Of a stretch of DNA of 64,000 bases, positions 38,640-49,920 are shown piece after piece. Origin of the DNA: Spirometra erinaceieuropaei (taxonomy: Eukaryota > Platyhelminthes > Cestoda > Diphyllobothriidea > Diphyllobothriidae). Made by a program: the position numbers and the translations under genes. Within the stretch, counting starts at the first letter, position 1. Every line of letters starts with the position of its first letter. A model generated the notes under the pieces. That model did no database searches. It had not been told where the DNA came from and worked only from the letters and a program-made list of their open reading frames with translations. The stretch is taken from positions 1,225,456 to 1,289,455 of the forward strand of contig CACRXP010000029.1 of NCBI GenBank assembly GCA_902702965.1, in the 5' to 3' direction.

Positions 38640-38960
38640 CACTTTGCATGTGTGAGGGAGTGCCATTATGAACGATCCATTGCAATCTGACTCTCATTTC
38701 ACCAGTCAGCTATTCAACACACAAACTGGACTGGCTGTGTGTTCTGAGTTTAAGCGTCAGTTGGCAAACCTTCAGGCCACGGAGCTAGTTTTGTGCGCGG
38801 AAAATCGATGTCAATCGCTCAGTTCTACCCCTGCGCACCAATCAACTGCTTAGATGGGAGAGGTGACCGACAGAATTGAGAAAACCTGGTCAGCGCGTGC
38901 CACACACACGCGACATGCCCCCCCCATACGTACGCCCCGGGGGTTTCGAATACGAGATGG
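38640..38960. repeat. Dispersed repeat D copy
   Basis: It shares ordered segments with 49190-49530: CCATTGCAATCTGACTCTCA, CGTCAGTTGGCAAACCTTC, CCACGGAGCTAGTTTTG/GCGCG, and CACACACAC/GCGACATGCCCCCC. In the other copy it lies downstream of the RTE-like ORF, so it is probably untranslated retroelement DNA. Confidence 0.55.
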
Positions 38961-39032
38961 CAAAAAGCTGAACCTAACACTAGCCAGAGAAGCCACATTG
39001 CAAAAGGAGCCCAAAAGCTTATTTCCCACGTA

Positions 39033-39940
39033 AAGAAGGTAGGCCTACTCGTAAAATGTCAACCGAACTTTCGAAATGCGTTCCCCTTTCGAAAAGATTA
39101 GTTAAGGAGTGTTGTGGAACTAATCAGATTACAACAAAATTCTATAATAATCCAGTTACCACAGTGTGTAGGTTTTCGAATGAAGTTCTTTTGACTGCAA
39201 GCAAAAACAATACTCTACAACAAATGACTACTTAGGTAGTATGGAATCTTCTCATTGATTTCCGATGTCCTTAAAAAGTCAATTATGTTTCATGTAAAAC
39301 ATGCATGAAAATATTTATTCTTTTGCTCATTCGTGCGATTTTCTAATACCGTGAAATGACCATTCAAAAATTGCATTTACCAATGCGGCCTGTAAATTTA
39401 ACAATATGGCTCAAATCCACTGCTTAATTTTATGAACCCCATGTGGTCCTTTTTTAATACTGCTGAGGAATGCATGGTTTTCCATACGCAGAAAATACAC
39501 GGCTTGAAGTTTGAAACCCTGAATGCAAGTGTAGCGACAGGTCGGGTTCCAAATTATTCGCGAATTGGAAAAGTTTTTGAAAACCGGATTATACCCTTCC
39601 TTCGAGTACAAAAATTGGAGAAAGACGTAATTTTCTACTGACTGCGCGAAAGAATTAATATTTTTATGCATGTTTTCCATTAACTGTAATTAAATTTTTA
39701 AGGGTATCGAGAATCAATGAGAACATTTTATGCTACGTAAGTAGTCATTTTTGCAGAGAATCTTTCTCGCATGCAGCCGGAACGAAGTTCATTCAAAAGC
39801 CGGCTTCCTGACGTAACTGAACTATTATAGAATTGTGTTGCAGGCTGACTAATTTACAAGCCCACTTAATTAATATTTTTGAAACGGGAACGCATTTCGA
39901 AATTTCGTCCGACATTTCATGAGTTAGTCAACCTACTGTA
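39033..39940. mobile_element. MITE subfamily A, diverged complete copy
   Basis: The left end is decayed (GGTAGGCCTACTCGTAAAAT). The right end is clear (CATGAGTTAGTCAACCTACTGTA). The arms mirror one another around 39.45 kb. Several internal indels separate it from the 25.8 kb copy. Confidence 0.7.
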
Positions 39941-39949
39941 TGTTGGAGG

Positions 39950-40321
39950 GGGAGGGCGAAAGTGATGTTGGCTGTTGAGGCTCTTGTGTGGTGCATTTGT
40001 TAATGAGAGGGAATGTGTGTGTGATGATTGGTCGTGCCTGCGGTGAATGTTTGCGAGGGCAATGCGGGCAGCTGGGCGATCGGTTCTTGTGTATGTTGCT
40101 TGTCCAGCCACTGGTTCGCCAGTCTCTCGGCAGCGGATTTGCAAGTGAACGACCAGGCCGATGCGTCGGATGAATATGCGATCGAAACGATAGCAGGTTG
40201 GGACCCAGCTCACATATCTGACGGTGGGGGTGAGGATAGTGGTTGATGGGTTGTCGGGAGAGCGGGAGAGATGGTGGTCGTCGTCCCTGTGACAGGGATG
40301 ATGTAGATGGCAGCGGCACAC
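39950..40321 (-). pseudogene. C-terminal zinc-finger end of an RTE-like ORF, degenerate
   Basis: The minus-strand frame reads RIFIRRIGLVVHLQIRCRET followed by GEPVAGQATYTRT and ALANIHRRHDQSSHTH. It aligns with the double zinc-finger tail of the 49.9-50.4 kb copy, where the same positions read RTFTSHIGLVGHLRTHR and TGEPV. The cysteine pairs that hold zinc are lost, so the fingers cannot fold. The copy is in the same orientation as the better one and abuts a plus-strand Penelope fragment. Confidence 0.6.
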
Positions 40322-40915
40322 CGGAATTGTGATGATTGTAGTGACCTTTCCGTCAGCCGTGTGGGTTTGGAGCAGGGGCGACCGAGGAGGTAGCAGTTGG
40401 AGTTGTCAGGGTATTAATTTATTGAGTTCACAGATGTCCGAATAAGTTCAACCGCGGATGGAATGTTCACGGACAGCGAGGAGGTGGATGTTGGCGTTGC
40501 GAGCTGGGGGTTCCTGAGACTTGCGAGACATTCTTTTGCCTCTAAACGGACGAGAACCTTCAAGTTCGATGAGGCCGAAGTTATCGCGAGAGGGGATGAT
40601 GAAGTGAGCCGCGAGTTAATTGAGTCATGGTACACTGGACGTCAGTCTATCAACAAGTGCAACGACATCCCCACTCCATATCCCGTCCTGGGGCATATTC
40701 TAGCCTAATTAATTAACCACTCAGGAGCGCGCAGGCCGGTGAGCCAGATGGCCGAGCAATTATCACGCCGGCATCCAGCACGGGTGATGAGATTTCAGCA
40801 ATTAACAACTTGCATGTCGGCCATCAAGCAATTAGCGCACCCACGGAAAAGAATTCTTGATGAAGGGGAAAGCGCTTAATTATAATGGGTATGCGGTAGC
40901 ATAGCGACTGCTTCC

Positions 40916-40923
40916 TATAAATA
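40916..40923 (+). promoter_or_regulatory. TATA-like box in Penelope tail
   Basis: TATAAATA, 34 bases upstream of the start of the CGTTTC...GAAGCG hairpin. The spacing is identical in the 51.3 and 62.8 kb copies. Confidence 0.5.
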
Positions 40924-40949
40924 GCACAACTTCCTGTGCACGAATAACT

Positions 40950-40997
40950 CGTTTCTGCCACTGCCTCTGAGGATGGGTTTAAGTGAAATCCGAAGCG
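40950..40997 (+). ncRNA. Hammerhead-ribozyme-like hairpin in Penelope tail
   Basis: CGTTTC (40950-40955) can pair with GAAGCG (40992-40997, with one G-U pair). Inside lies CTGAGGA, then GGGTTT paired with AAATCC. The order CTGANGA, stem II, GAA resembles a hammerhead core, but an extra U precedes stem II and stem I is not evident. It is probably a decayed or unusual version of the motif known from Penelope elements. Confidence 0.35.
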
Positions 40998-41284
40998 CGA
41001 GGCAAATAAAACCCTTTTTCCAGTGACTGCTTCTACTTCTTAACAAGGACAATCAGCTTGCCCGTCTTTGGCGCAGCCGACAAGATGGCATGCTGGTCAT
41101 TGTGGAACTTGTTCTTCGTCCCGTCAGAGCGGTCGTCTCACGATGTCTTGGCGAGTATCAAAGGCGATGTTAGCATCACGTCGCTCTGTCTTTGGGCGGC
41201 GCAACCTCCCACAGCTGTCCCTGTTCGGATAATCGAGCTTTGCTGAGGGCTGCGACGTCCAGCTTCTCAAGTTAACAACAACTT

Positions 41285-41365
41285 CATTTCTTGAAGAAGA
41301 AGAAGACACGATCGCCTGACGTTTCCGATTCCTGCTCGAATCCATCATCAGAGACATAAGCAGAT
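41285..41365 (-). repeat. Penelope-like tail relic, minus orientation
   Basis: On the minus strand, CTGATGA (41351 to 41345) and GGATTC pairing with GAATCG are followed by GAAACGTCAGGCGATCGTGTC and TTCTTCTTC. It faces the plus-strand tail ending at 41045, about 240 bases away. The TATA region is not recognisable upstream. Confidence 0.65.
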
Positions 41366-41375
41366 AAGGGTCATT

Positions 41376-42952
41376 TCTTTCGGCCAGTTGCCTAGCAGAT
41401 TGTCTCAAAGGGAGCCAGTATTCCAGACTGCCAGACTGGTGAGAGACACTCTACCAGTCTGTGAGGTAAAGTGGAGGTGACGGGTACGGAAGTTGTTCGT
41501 GTCACGGTGGCGAGTTTTGCAACTACGAGCCACAGTTCACTTGCGGATGGCCTGATCCCTCAGCATTCGTTAAGAGCACCCTTAGGGCTCTTTCTCTGCC
41601 AGCAGGTAAGCAGGTGCGTCTCCAAGTAGGGAGGCTTAAATATACCCGACGACCGCCAAGCTTCCCTAAGGTTCACGACCTTCTTTAGGGAAGGGCAACC
41701 CGAGTTGTCCTGGGACTTTTTTAAGTGGAGGGAAGAGAGAGGAAACGGAAGGGGAGATGTAGGAGGGAGGTGGAGCGATGTAAATGGGAGTGGGAATGGA
41801 ATTGCGCGTTGGGGGGATACACAACACCAGATACCCTCACCCGGTTTAGCTCGCCGGTAAAGGCGGTTACCTGGCTATCACTGTTGGGCAGCCACAAGTG
41901 AGAGTTTAGTGCTAATTCGATCATCGCAAGCGACGATGTCCACCAATGACGCATAAAGGGGGGGGGACAGGAACGGTGACTTGGAAGTCAATTAATTTAT
42001 GGTGAAGCAGACTTGTAAAGCGCACCCAAACTCCCTCCGCCCTCCTTCAAACACACACAGTAAACAGAAAAGGCTAGTCTTCTCAAAAATCACACTACTT
42101 TATCAAATTTAATTGGTCACTCGAGACTAATAGAATCCTTATCCAACATTTCGCATATCCGCACTCGCAACGGTGACGATTCAAAGGGGAAGCAGTGCCC
42201 AGACGCGTTAATGGGGCCATTTAAGTGCGCATTTTTAACCTCTGGGCCTTTTAAAAAGCGCTAATTTCGATAGGCCTTAGTGCTGTTTTAACTACTGATT
42301 TTACAGCCAACCTAGTGCATTAGGTTCATACGAAATAGGCTCCGTCATAACTATGAGCCGTTAGCCAACACTTGACTCTCCTGCCTTCCTACCACATTTT
42401 TCGTGGTTTTCTGCTTTGGGGGCGGCAAAATAAGATAACTTGCAGCACCCCACGGCACAGCCCTCTGCCACTCACGCAAGCCAACGCTCGTTTCTGTGTG
42501 TGGGTGGGTTGGTTACATTAAAGTACATATCAGAAAAAGACTTAGCCAGCATCTTTGATAACCGACGGCATCTCAACTGATAGGAGCGCTATGCAGAGCA
42601 GCGGAGTGATGCGTTACTGGCCCCTCTTCCTCCGACGCGCTGATCTGCTAAATCCTGCCGCGATTGTACATTCAAAAGATTTTCGTCAGCATTTTTTGTG
42701 GAGTTTTTTTTCGTTCAGCGCTGCCCCAGAAGGGGTTCACAGGATTACGAGGCAAGCGTCTTTCGGTCGTTTTTGCTGGTTGAGGAATCACGAACACTTT
42801 CGTGGACACATTTTTTAAATTGGCAATCAGATCTCTAAGTCTGGGCTGCCGCATACGCGGGGAGTAAATCACTGTGTAATTTTCCTTCGAAACGCATGAA
42901 GGCCATATCTGTGTCATTTATAAAGAAATTGATTGGCGCTATCTCGTTTACA
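41376..42952. other. Non-coding stretch, no gene seen
   Basis: G+C is mixed. A weak tRNA A-box-like string lies near 41848-41880, but there is no convincing B box. No supported gene. Confidence 0.35.
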
Positions 42953-43170
42953 TCATGATGAGGATGATGGTGGTGGTGGTGGTGGTGGTGGTGGTGGTGG
43001 TGGTGGTGGTGGTGGTGGTGGTGGTGGTGGTGGTGGTGATGGTGGTGGAGGTGGTGGTGGTGGTGGCAGTGGTGATGATGATGATGATGATGATGATGGT
43101 GGTGGTGATGATGATGATGATGATGATGATGATGAGGGGGAGGATGATACTAATAATAATAATAATAAAA
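42953..43170. repeat. Compound GGT/GAT/AAT microsatellite
   Basis: Uninterrupted GGT units run from about 42968 to 43039. GAT tracts follow at about 43072-43098 and 43105-43133, then AAT units near 43149-43168. Translations of this array give glycine- and aspartate-rich frames that are not genes. Confidence 0.97.
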
Positions 43171-43255
43171 ACGGAGAAGGGGAGGGGAGGAAAAAAGGAC
43201 AGTTTCCCTACGTAGTTTTTGCAAAGTTCGACTCTCTTTCTCTAATTCTCACAAG

Positions 43256-43299
43256 TGAAATTGGTCACCGTTTAACCAGTATCTACAGTCGGCGATATG
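43256..43299 (+). CDS. Possible micro-exon (speculative)
   Basis: A pyrimidine-rich tract (CTCTCTTTCTCTAATTCTCAC) ends in AAG at 43255. The next 44 bases are open (EIGHRLTSIYSRRY) and end at a good GTGAGT donor (43300). Flatworms are known for very short exons, but nothing else here confirms a gene. Confidence 0.15.
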
Positions 43300-43729
43300 G
43301 TGAGTAATATACGTATTGGAAGAAAATGTATGAAACTGTTTTACATTTTCTAAATTTGACAATTTCCTATGGGGAAGAGCCTTTGAGGAATTTACATGCG
43401 CGGAAATTGCAACTTCCAGAGTTGGTATCCTGGTTTCTTTGCTTTGTAGCTGAAGGACTGTTTGGTAGAAAAACTATTTATGCTAAATTTATGGACAGCA
43501 TTTTAAATAAAGAGTAAATAAGAATATTATATCCCTAGGGGAGAAGCCTCGAGGATCTCCTAATGCTTCAGCCGCCCAAAATAGATGACTCTCAACTGGA
43601 GAATTCGGCGGAAAATGGGTTTTTGGAATGGCAGAATTCATCAGGAGTGCTTATTTTAGGCCCAGAGAGAGATTGAATGTCGAAATAAATGTCCTCTATA
43701 CTAAAACTGATCACATTCCACATTCCAGG

Positions 43730-43825
43730 GGTTTCCTATTCCCATGTCGTGCCCTTTATCTTAACTTGAACCTTAACGCCAACCCCTAGTGCTAATTTTA
43801 GCTCCTGAAACTTAGTCCGAAACCG
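43730..43825. repeat. Degenerate telomere-like C-rich array
   Basis: The stretch has imperfect CCTTAA/CCCTAG/CTTAAC units (ATCTTAACTTGAACCTTAAC, CAACCCCTAGTGC). It resembles, more weakly, the array at 61.7 kb. Confidence 0.35.
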
Positions 43826-44647
43826 CCGGCGCCACGTAGGGTTCTTGTAACCACGTCCCGCCCCGCCGAGTCTACTTACTAAGGAGTCCCTTTCCGTAGT
43901 GATGATGCTTTACTCCCTAACAGACTTGAAAATTTTCCCCTTGCAGTTCCAGATCATGATTGCTTTATTAACTCATCCCATCTCCCCACTTTCCTTTCAC
44001 TGCATAGAAGAGGATAAACACGTTGCTTACTTTCAATCGTATATTGTAGACTGCGTGGGTGTCGAGGACGTTTCTTCGCTCGCTGGCCAAAGATCTCGCC
44101 GATACAGCCGTAAAAGGGCACTTAGAACATGTCGCCAGGAGTAAGGATTGTTGTGTCTGTACATCCCTTACTCAGATCTGGAATTTTCATCATCTGATTC
44201 ACATCTCCTTCCGGGAAAATTAATTCAGCCTTTAGTAGATTGTTTACGGTCTATTGTAGGTCTCATTTCCTGTCTTGTTTCCCTTTGAAGGGGAAAAAAA
44301 TACAATTTGCATTTTTCCTACTGGAGACAGACGGTTGAGAAAAGCAAACACGTGCCCCCTCGAAGGACTGGCCTTTTTAGAGGTCGTATTTTTGAAAATC
44401 CCTTAGCTACACATGATTTTTAGGGCTGGGATAGAAAAAAATACAAGCTGTCTGAGATGTTGAATCCTCGAAAAAATTCACCCTCCTAACGTTTGGCTGC
44501 AATTTTTTAAACCCTTGGTGATTCTTCTTAACCACACATGGCTAGAACGCAAATAACACTTGGGCAGTCTTCTCCGCAGCAAGGCGACGTTCCCCTCCTA
44601 ACTGTCAATACCAATCCCACGCTGGCAGCAGTGTGGAATTCACATCT
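43826..44647. other. Non-coding stretch, no gene seen
   Basis: No supported gene. Confidence 0.35.
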
Positions 44648-44850
44648 GTGAGAGGCAGGCATTCGGGCAGTGAGTTCTAGCTACCCCAAAACTGAAACAA
44701 GCTTGAACCAGTGCATGAACATGTAACTCCTAATTGATGTAACAATTTAAAGGTCATATATGCCTCTCATACGCGACCTGCCCCCAGCCAACCACCTTTT
44801 AACTGATGCCTTTTTCGCAGATAACCGTCTGCAGGGGAGGAGTGAAAACT
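44648..44850. repeat. Dispersed repeat E copy
   Basis: Shared with 52082-52265 in the same orientation. Common segments are CATTCGGGCAGTGAGTTCTA, TGTAACTCCTAATTG, ATATGCCTCTCATACG, TTTTAACTGATGCC and ATAACCGTCTGCAGGGGAGG. In the 52 kb copy it adjoins a SINE. Function is unknown. Confidence 0.65.
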
Positions 44851-46029
44851 CAGTAATCTGTAAGCATTTGTACTCGTACAAGACTTGCCAGAGTTGGCCA
44901 GATTTAACATTTTCCTCACGGAAACACCTTTGAAACCGTGGACTACGTGCATGATCATGCTGTTGAAACTGCTCCGGAGTTAGATATTGCTGGTCGCTGT
45001 GCAATTGTTGACGTTTTCTATCGTTGGATTTTTACCCAATAGATGTATGCCGGGGGCAGGTGCAAATTATTATTTTTCATTTGGTCAATCATACAGTTAT
45101 GTGCTGTGTGGAAGAACCAAATTAAATCTATCCATTCAGAATTACAGCAGTCATTTGGGGCCGATGTTCCGTCTTAAAGAGAGAACTAGCGGACATATAC
45201 CAGAAAGGTGGGGCCAAGAAGCAGTTCAGGGGAAAAAACTAGATTGTTGCAACGCATATTTTGCTAGCCTGCTCTCATTAAATGTTAGGGGGAATTCCGA
45301 AATGCGTTTCCGATCAGGAATGATTACTTGGGTGGGGTTGTAATATTGAGTACCGTGCGGCGTAATCTCATAATAAAGAGGACTCGCCTAAATGTTGACT
45401 TTTTAATGCACTCTTTTCAATCATCTGTAAATACTGCACTCGGCAAAAATGATTACTTACTTATAATATATCTTTTATATTGATTTTCAGTGGTCTGATA
45501 AATTCAAATTTGTTTCACAGAAAACATGCACAAGAATATGCTTTATTTTACTAAAATGGAAGTACATCACGTCGTTTATATATCCGAAGAACTTGTGTCT
45601 TTCGATTTTAAAGAAGCTTCTTATTATGGAATTTTTCAAGAGCATGCAATGTCTACTCATACGGCATCGTACCCTTATGTTTATTAATGTTCCTCATTAA
45701 GAATTCAATATACCGCGCATCCACTGCCAAAATTGTATAAAGTAGAGGAGTATTGGATTTTTCTTATACCGAGCGTATACACTTTGTAGACCAGAACGTT
45801 AATGCAACGATTGATCCAGCTCATAATTATTAGGAAACTAGAAAGCGTTTTCAAAGCGTAAATATGCAACTTCTTCGAGCATTAAATGTCAAGAGGACGC
45901 GACATTCTTCCAAAGGACCTCTTTTCTATAAAATATATTTGGATTTATACGGTCACCGAATATGAATGCTAGAAAGGCATGCTACTTAAATCGCCATTTT
46001 GGAGTTGCAAAAATTCCCGTATCAGTATT

Positions 46030-46130
46030 CGGATAACGGGTTGGCGAGCAAACGCTTGCTTTCGATAAATTCTCTCTAGACGAGTACAGTTATATGCGAA
46101 AAGGGCACAGTCAAACATGTCAGTGGTTGG
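46030..46130. repeat. Dispersed repeat F copy
   Basis: GGCGAGCAAACGCTTGCTTT through GGGCACAGTCAAACATGTCA matches 37440-37530. It lies at one edge of the foreign DNA inside the B element. Confidence 0.5.
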
Positions 46131-46565
46131 AATATCGACAAAAGTCAGTTTTTAAAACAGAGGCAGAAAGAGAGTGGAAAGGAGTTAATGAGATCCCTCT
46201 GCACACACGGGGTCGATTTCGTAACCTGACCGTGGACGCTCCTGCTATTGCCAACTGATTTTGTTCCAGTAGCTTAGAATTGCTCGAGGGGACATTATAA
46301 ATCCCACAAAATTCTTCGTCGGGGTATACACGATACCCGGAATAAATTGCATGCATAAGAATGGCGCTGCTTATGCTTCTAGTTCCGCCTATTCCCAGCC
46401 TTGCGGGAGGTGTTCTCGTATTCTTTTTGATAGACGCCGACTCTTACGACCAGCATGACCTACTCCACAGGAGCAAGTTGAGGAACAGATCCACAACGAG
46501 GTGGTCTGAAGTGGCAACCTTTCCTTACCTGCTCTGTGTTAAATAGAGTTAGTGGAGAATAATAT

Positions 46566-47600
46566 TCAAACCCTAGCTCCTAGTGAGATTGGCGAGACAG
46601 CTTGCTCAAGGCGTCTTCTTAGAAATTCACCCGCAGGGTCCTCTTGAAGGAGGAGTAAATTTTCTTTTTGGCAGTCAGTGTGGTGGGTTTTACCGATCGC
46701 CTCGGCAATGTTTTTTGCGATAAACCTACCGGAATACCCGTTTTCATGAAGCAAATACTGAATTTTGCTATGCTTCTTCTTGATGCTGTCTGTTGAGAAA
46801 TTTTTTTTAGTTTTTTATGCTAATCAATCGGACTAGATTTCGTTTTTCTGGAGGAGTACGAAACTGCCAAAGTCCGTCTAATTTTCAAACCAAGTTTTCT
46901 TCCAATAGACGCTCCTTCGGACACTACCGTCAGGCCTCCTGCCTAGGAGAACACTTAAGAATGGGACCGATCCGGCCGTTTCCATCTCCAACTTGAATTT
47001 GATAGGCGAATGTGCCTGATTTACATCATTTAAAAGGGAAGCTACGTCGGTTTTTCCCCTGGCAATTGCAAACATGTCATTAACATAGCGAACGTTATGT
47101 TTAAGCTTATTTATCTGATCGTTTGGCTGAACTCTCTCCAGCTTGCCCCTGAAGATATTGCTTAAGGGATGTTCAAAGGGTTGGGCCCATTGCAACGCCG
47201 ACAATTTGTCTATAGAGTTGGTTGTCAAAAAGGAACTGTACACGTAATATACTTCTTAATAACAATTTCCTGACTGTGATTGTCGGACTTACTATTTTTT
47301 ACTGATTGGGTAATAAGAACTCACAGATATAACTAACTGTCTCAGTGATCGGAACGTTTGTAAAAGTGATGAGACGTCTAGCCAGAACAACACCATGTCG
47401 TTAAGCTTAAGGTCTTTGATGTCGTCAATGAATTCAAAGGTATCCTGGTAGCTGTTTGGTGTTAGCTGATGCTGTATGGGCTTGAGTTTCTCCGCTAACC
47501 ACTTCGTTATCGCATGATACGGAGAGTTTCATATGTCTAAAATCGAAAGAATCGGCGGGCCTTCCTTATGGATCTTAGGTAAACCATATAGTCGTGAACT
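46566..47600 (-). pseudogene. Penelope-like reverse transcriptase relic (PLE2)
   Basis: Read on the minus strand in pieces, it shows the normal order of Penelope RT motifs. LYGLPKIHKEGPP lies near 47560-47595, then AEKLKPIQHQL and DTFEFIDDIKDL. LDVSSLLQTF is the motif A region near 47370 (normally DVxSLFT). NIFRGKLERV, then RYVNDMFAIARGKTDV at the active site (47073-47087), IKFKLEMET, VPFLSVLLGRRPDGSVRRSVYWKKTW and finally HENGYSGRFIAKNI complete the order. The catalytic YVDD is YVND, so the first aspartate is lost. Stops and frame changes separate the pieces. A GIY-YIG domain was not found downstream. It lies inside a B-type MITE. Confidence 0.8.
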
Positions 47601-47887
47601 ATGTGTGCTGACTGGTCGGAGGTGTTCGAGATCACGATCACTTATGAAACTTTCTGTGTGGGGCCTTCGTAGACAGGCGAACAGTCAATGGTCATTTTTG
47701 ACGGAAGCGGCTTTTAGAGATGTTCTAAAAAGAGTGCATTCATAAGCTCACACCTCAGCAAGTTCCCAACATCATGGGATTAGACCACATGATAATTAAT
47801 ATTACAAGTCCACTTGAGTGATAAACCTAACCGAAAACGAATTTTAGAATTTTTGCTAGCATTTTATGAGATCAGTCACTGGCTGTA

Positions 47888-48827
47888 CATCCCTATCCTC
47901 CACTCTTTCTGTTGCTGGTGCGAATCCGAAACACCCGGCAAACAGAGGTTTTGGATTCAATGATCGGGGTTTTTTCTTCTCGAACGCAAGTTCAGGTGAG
48001 CTGCCCAATGCGAAAGAGGCGGCTTTCGCCGGTCACGTGAATCGGTCCACGTCGAAGGCTCACGAGAATGCTGCACAAACGCTGAGTTTGGGCGATGAGA
48101 AGACCGGCAGTCGAACAAGGGGTTCTTATCAGCTGGCCGAGGCTCAGAATCAGGCAATCAGATTCAGTTTAAGGACGGGGTCAGATGAATCCCAAAGTCA
48201 TCAGATGTTTGGTTGTCGTAATGGCGCATTGAATTTGATGCAAAAGTCAAAAGGGTACGCTACTATAAACACTGGCAATTGGAACGCTATGAGTGTTCCC
48301 GAATTATTCAACGCTGTTTTGCACAAATAAAGCATAGCTTCTTTATCTTTGAGAAGACAGGAGTGTGTACTGGATTGAGTAACATTTCGCATGGAGTTGA
48401 TAAACGTAAGTTTCGGGCGAGTGGAGCAATCCATAAGGCCATGGAAGGGACAGTCAACACGTAGCCAACTTCAACAGCCCGCGATAAATGGCTAGCCATG
48501 TGACGTTTGGAGCTAAAGCAAAGCCAAAAAGGATTCCGCTGTTTTTGAAAACAGTGTGCTACAGCCTCATTTGGACCAGACAGAAAAATCCACTCCAAAT
48601 CCCTTTTCCTACATACCTTATCTCTCATACGGTTATTGAAGATATAAAGTATGGCGTCTCAAAAAGCGAATTGAAACAAAACTAGGGAATCCATCCCCAG
48701 AACAAATCAGCGCCTTCGTCATTGTAACAAATCGTACTCGCTTTAAGCATCCGCGACGTGTTAACAGTCGCGGCTTGGACGGCTGCCCACTGACGAACTA
48801 ACCCCCTCTCCTCGGAATTCATGGTCA
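47888..48827. other. G+C-richer stretch, no assignable gene
   Basis: A plus-strand frame of 154 codons (47866-48330) is open but its ATG lies inside the MITE terminus. The overlapping minus frames are also partly open (for example FDCRSSHRPNSAFVQHSR), as in a decayed retroelement. No family could be assigned. Confidence 0.3.
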
Positions 48828-49920
48828 CACACACACACACCCACACACACACACGACAGTTCGACCGTCGATTTCGACTATGTCCACCGTATGTCCCACA
48901 GCACGTGGGAGCAGGGACGGTAACTTACGCAGAGGTTTTATAGTACCTACACTCTCTCCTCCTCCCCCGCCTGAGTCCGGTGTCAAGACAGAGTCAAGAA
49001 GACCGGAGGCGAGGGAGGCCGCAGGTGGATGGCTCGGACGGATCCTCACCTTGGCGCTCCACTCCGCACCCCCTGGTCCACACAACAAATGACCAGGATT
49101 TCAACCAACACAACAGCGATTGGAGGCTAGTACGGCCGAAGCCGCACCTGGGCGTGCCGCCAACGCCTGGCTCGGATCCCACACTGTGGTGAGAGTGTCA
49201 AAGGCCACATGAAGAGGGAGCCATTGCAGCCTGACTCTCACACCACCACCAGTCACGAAGGAGGTCAAAGTTATCCCGTCAGTTGGCAACCTTCCAAGCC
49301 ACGGCTTTTCGCGCACCGTGATAGCTTCAAGCGCGTCAGATTGTTGAAAGTGAGGAAAAAGTGCGCTGAGTCGTCGACCTCACTCTGCCTTCCCATTCCC
49401 ACACCCAAGCCGCTGTCCGTGCCGGTCGGCAGACTAGACTGGAAAATGGGCGCGGTGGCTGTCATGGTCGACTGACCATGGCTGCGCGCGCCACGTGCAC
49501 GACCTGGCCCCCATACACACACACACATCAGGATTTCACACAACGGGGGTTGAACGGCTTGTTTCACTCTTGCGTGAGCGGGCCGTGGGAGGTGCTGTTA
49601 CAGCCCGTCCCCAGTCTTCCAGTCTGTCACTCTACACAACACACACACACAACGCGACGAACTGTGTGGACCGAGTGTGGGCGTCAATCAGAAACCTTCC
49701 TATCCACGACGCTTGACGTGTCGGGATTGTCTCAGACTCAGGTCACCCGTGCAGCCGGAACCGCATGGGGACCGATTCGAGATGCACACTTCCCACTTGT
49801 GTGGGAGGTGGTAGTTGGGTGCTCGCGGTGGGAGAGTGTTGATGTGTGGTGGGGAGGTGGTGGGGAGGTGGTGGTTGATGGGGAGACAGGGCGGGAGGGT
49901 GCGATGCAACCGGCGGTTGT
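48828..49920 (-). mobile_element. Probable 3' untranslated part of the RTE-like element
   Basis: It lies directly downstream (minus strand) of the zinc-finger ORF. It is G+C-rich, with several (CA/TG)n runs (48828-48855, 49514-49527, 49637-49650), internal duplication (CAGGATTTCA at about 49093 and 49530) and similarity to dispersed repeat D (38640-38960). Open frames on both strands here are shadows. Confidence 0.45.

Larger units (their letters stand above)
40463..41045 (+). mobile_element. Penelope-like element 3' end with GIY-YIG C-terminus
   Basis: The plus-strand frame from about 40490 reads SFASKRTRTFKFDEAEVIA, RGDDEVSRELIESWYTG and RQSINKCNDIPTPYPVL. This is the C-terminal part of a Penelope GIY-YIG domain; the helix with the catalytic Glu region is retained and the GIY-YIG motif itself is missing. 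The 3' untranslated tail follows, with TATAAATA at 40916, a hammerhead-like hairpin at 40950-40997, AATAAAAC and a TTC-rich end. It is truncated at the 5' side. Confidence 0.75.
45255..47887. mobile_element. MITE subfamily B, split by a Penelope-like insertion
   Basis: The left arm runs from about 45255 (GAATTCCGAAATGCGTTTCC, GTGGGGTTGTAATATTGAGT) to about 46005 (GCATGCTACTTAAATCGCCA). The right arm resumes near 47725 (GTGCATTCATAAGCTCACAC) and ends GAGATCAGTCACTGGCTGTA at 47887. About 1.7 kb of foreign DNA with a Penelope RT lies between. Confidence 0.7.

Noticed and set aside
41840..41900. tRNA-like A box
   Set aside because: No B box at the right distance and no second copy.
42933..43307. 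Glycine/aspartate-rich reading frame
   Set aside because: It is the translation of the GGT/GAT microsatellite.
47866..48330. 154-codon plus-strand frame
   Set aside because: Its ATG lies in the terminus of a MITE and the translation resembles no family; overlapping frames are open on both strands.
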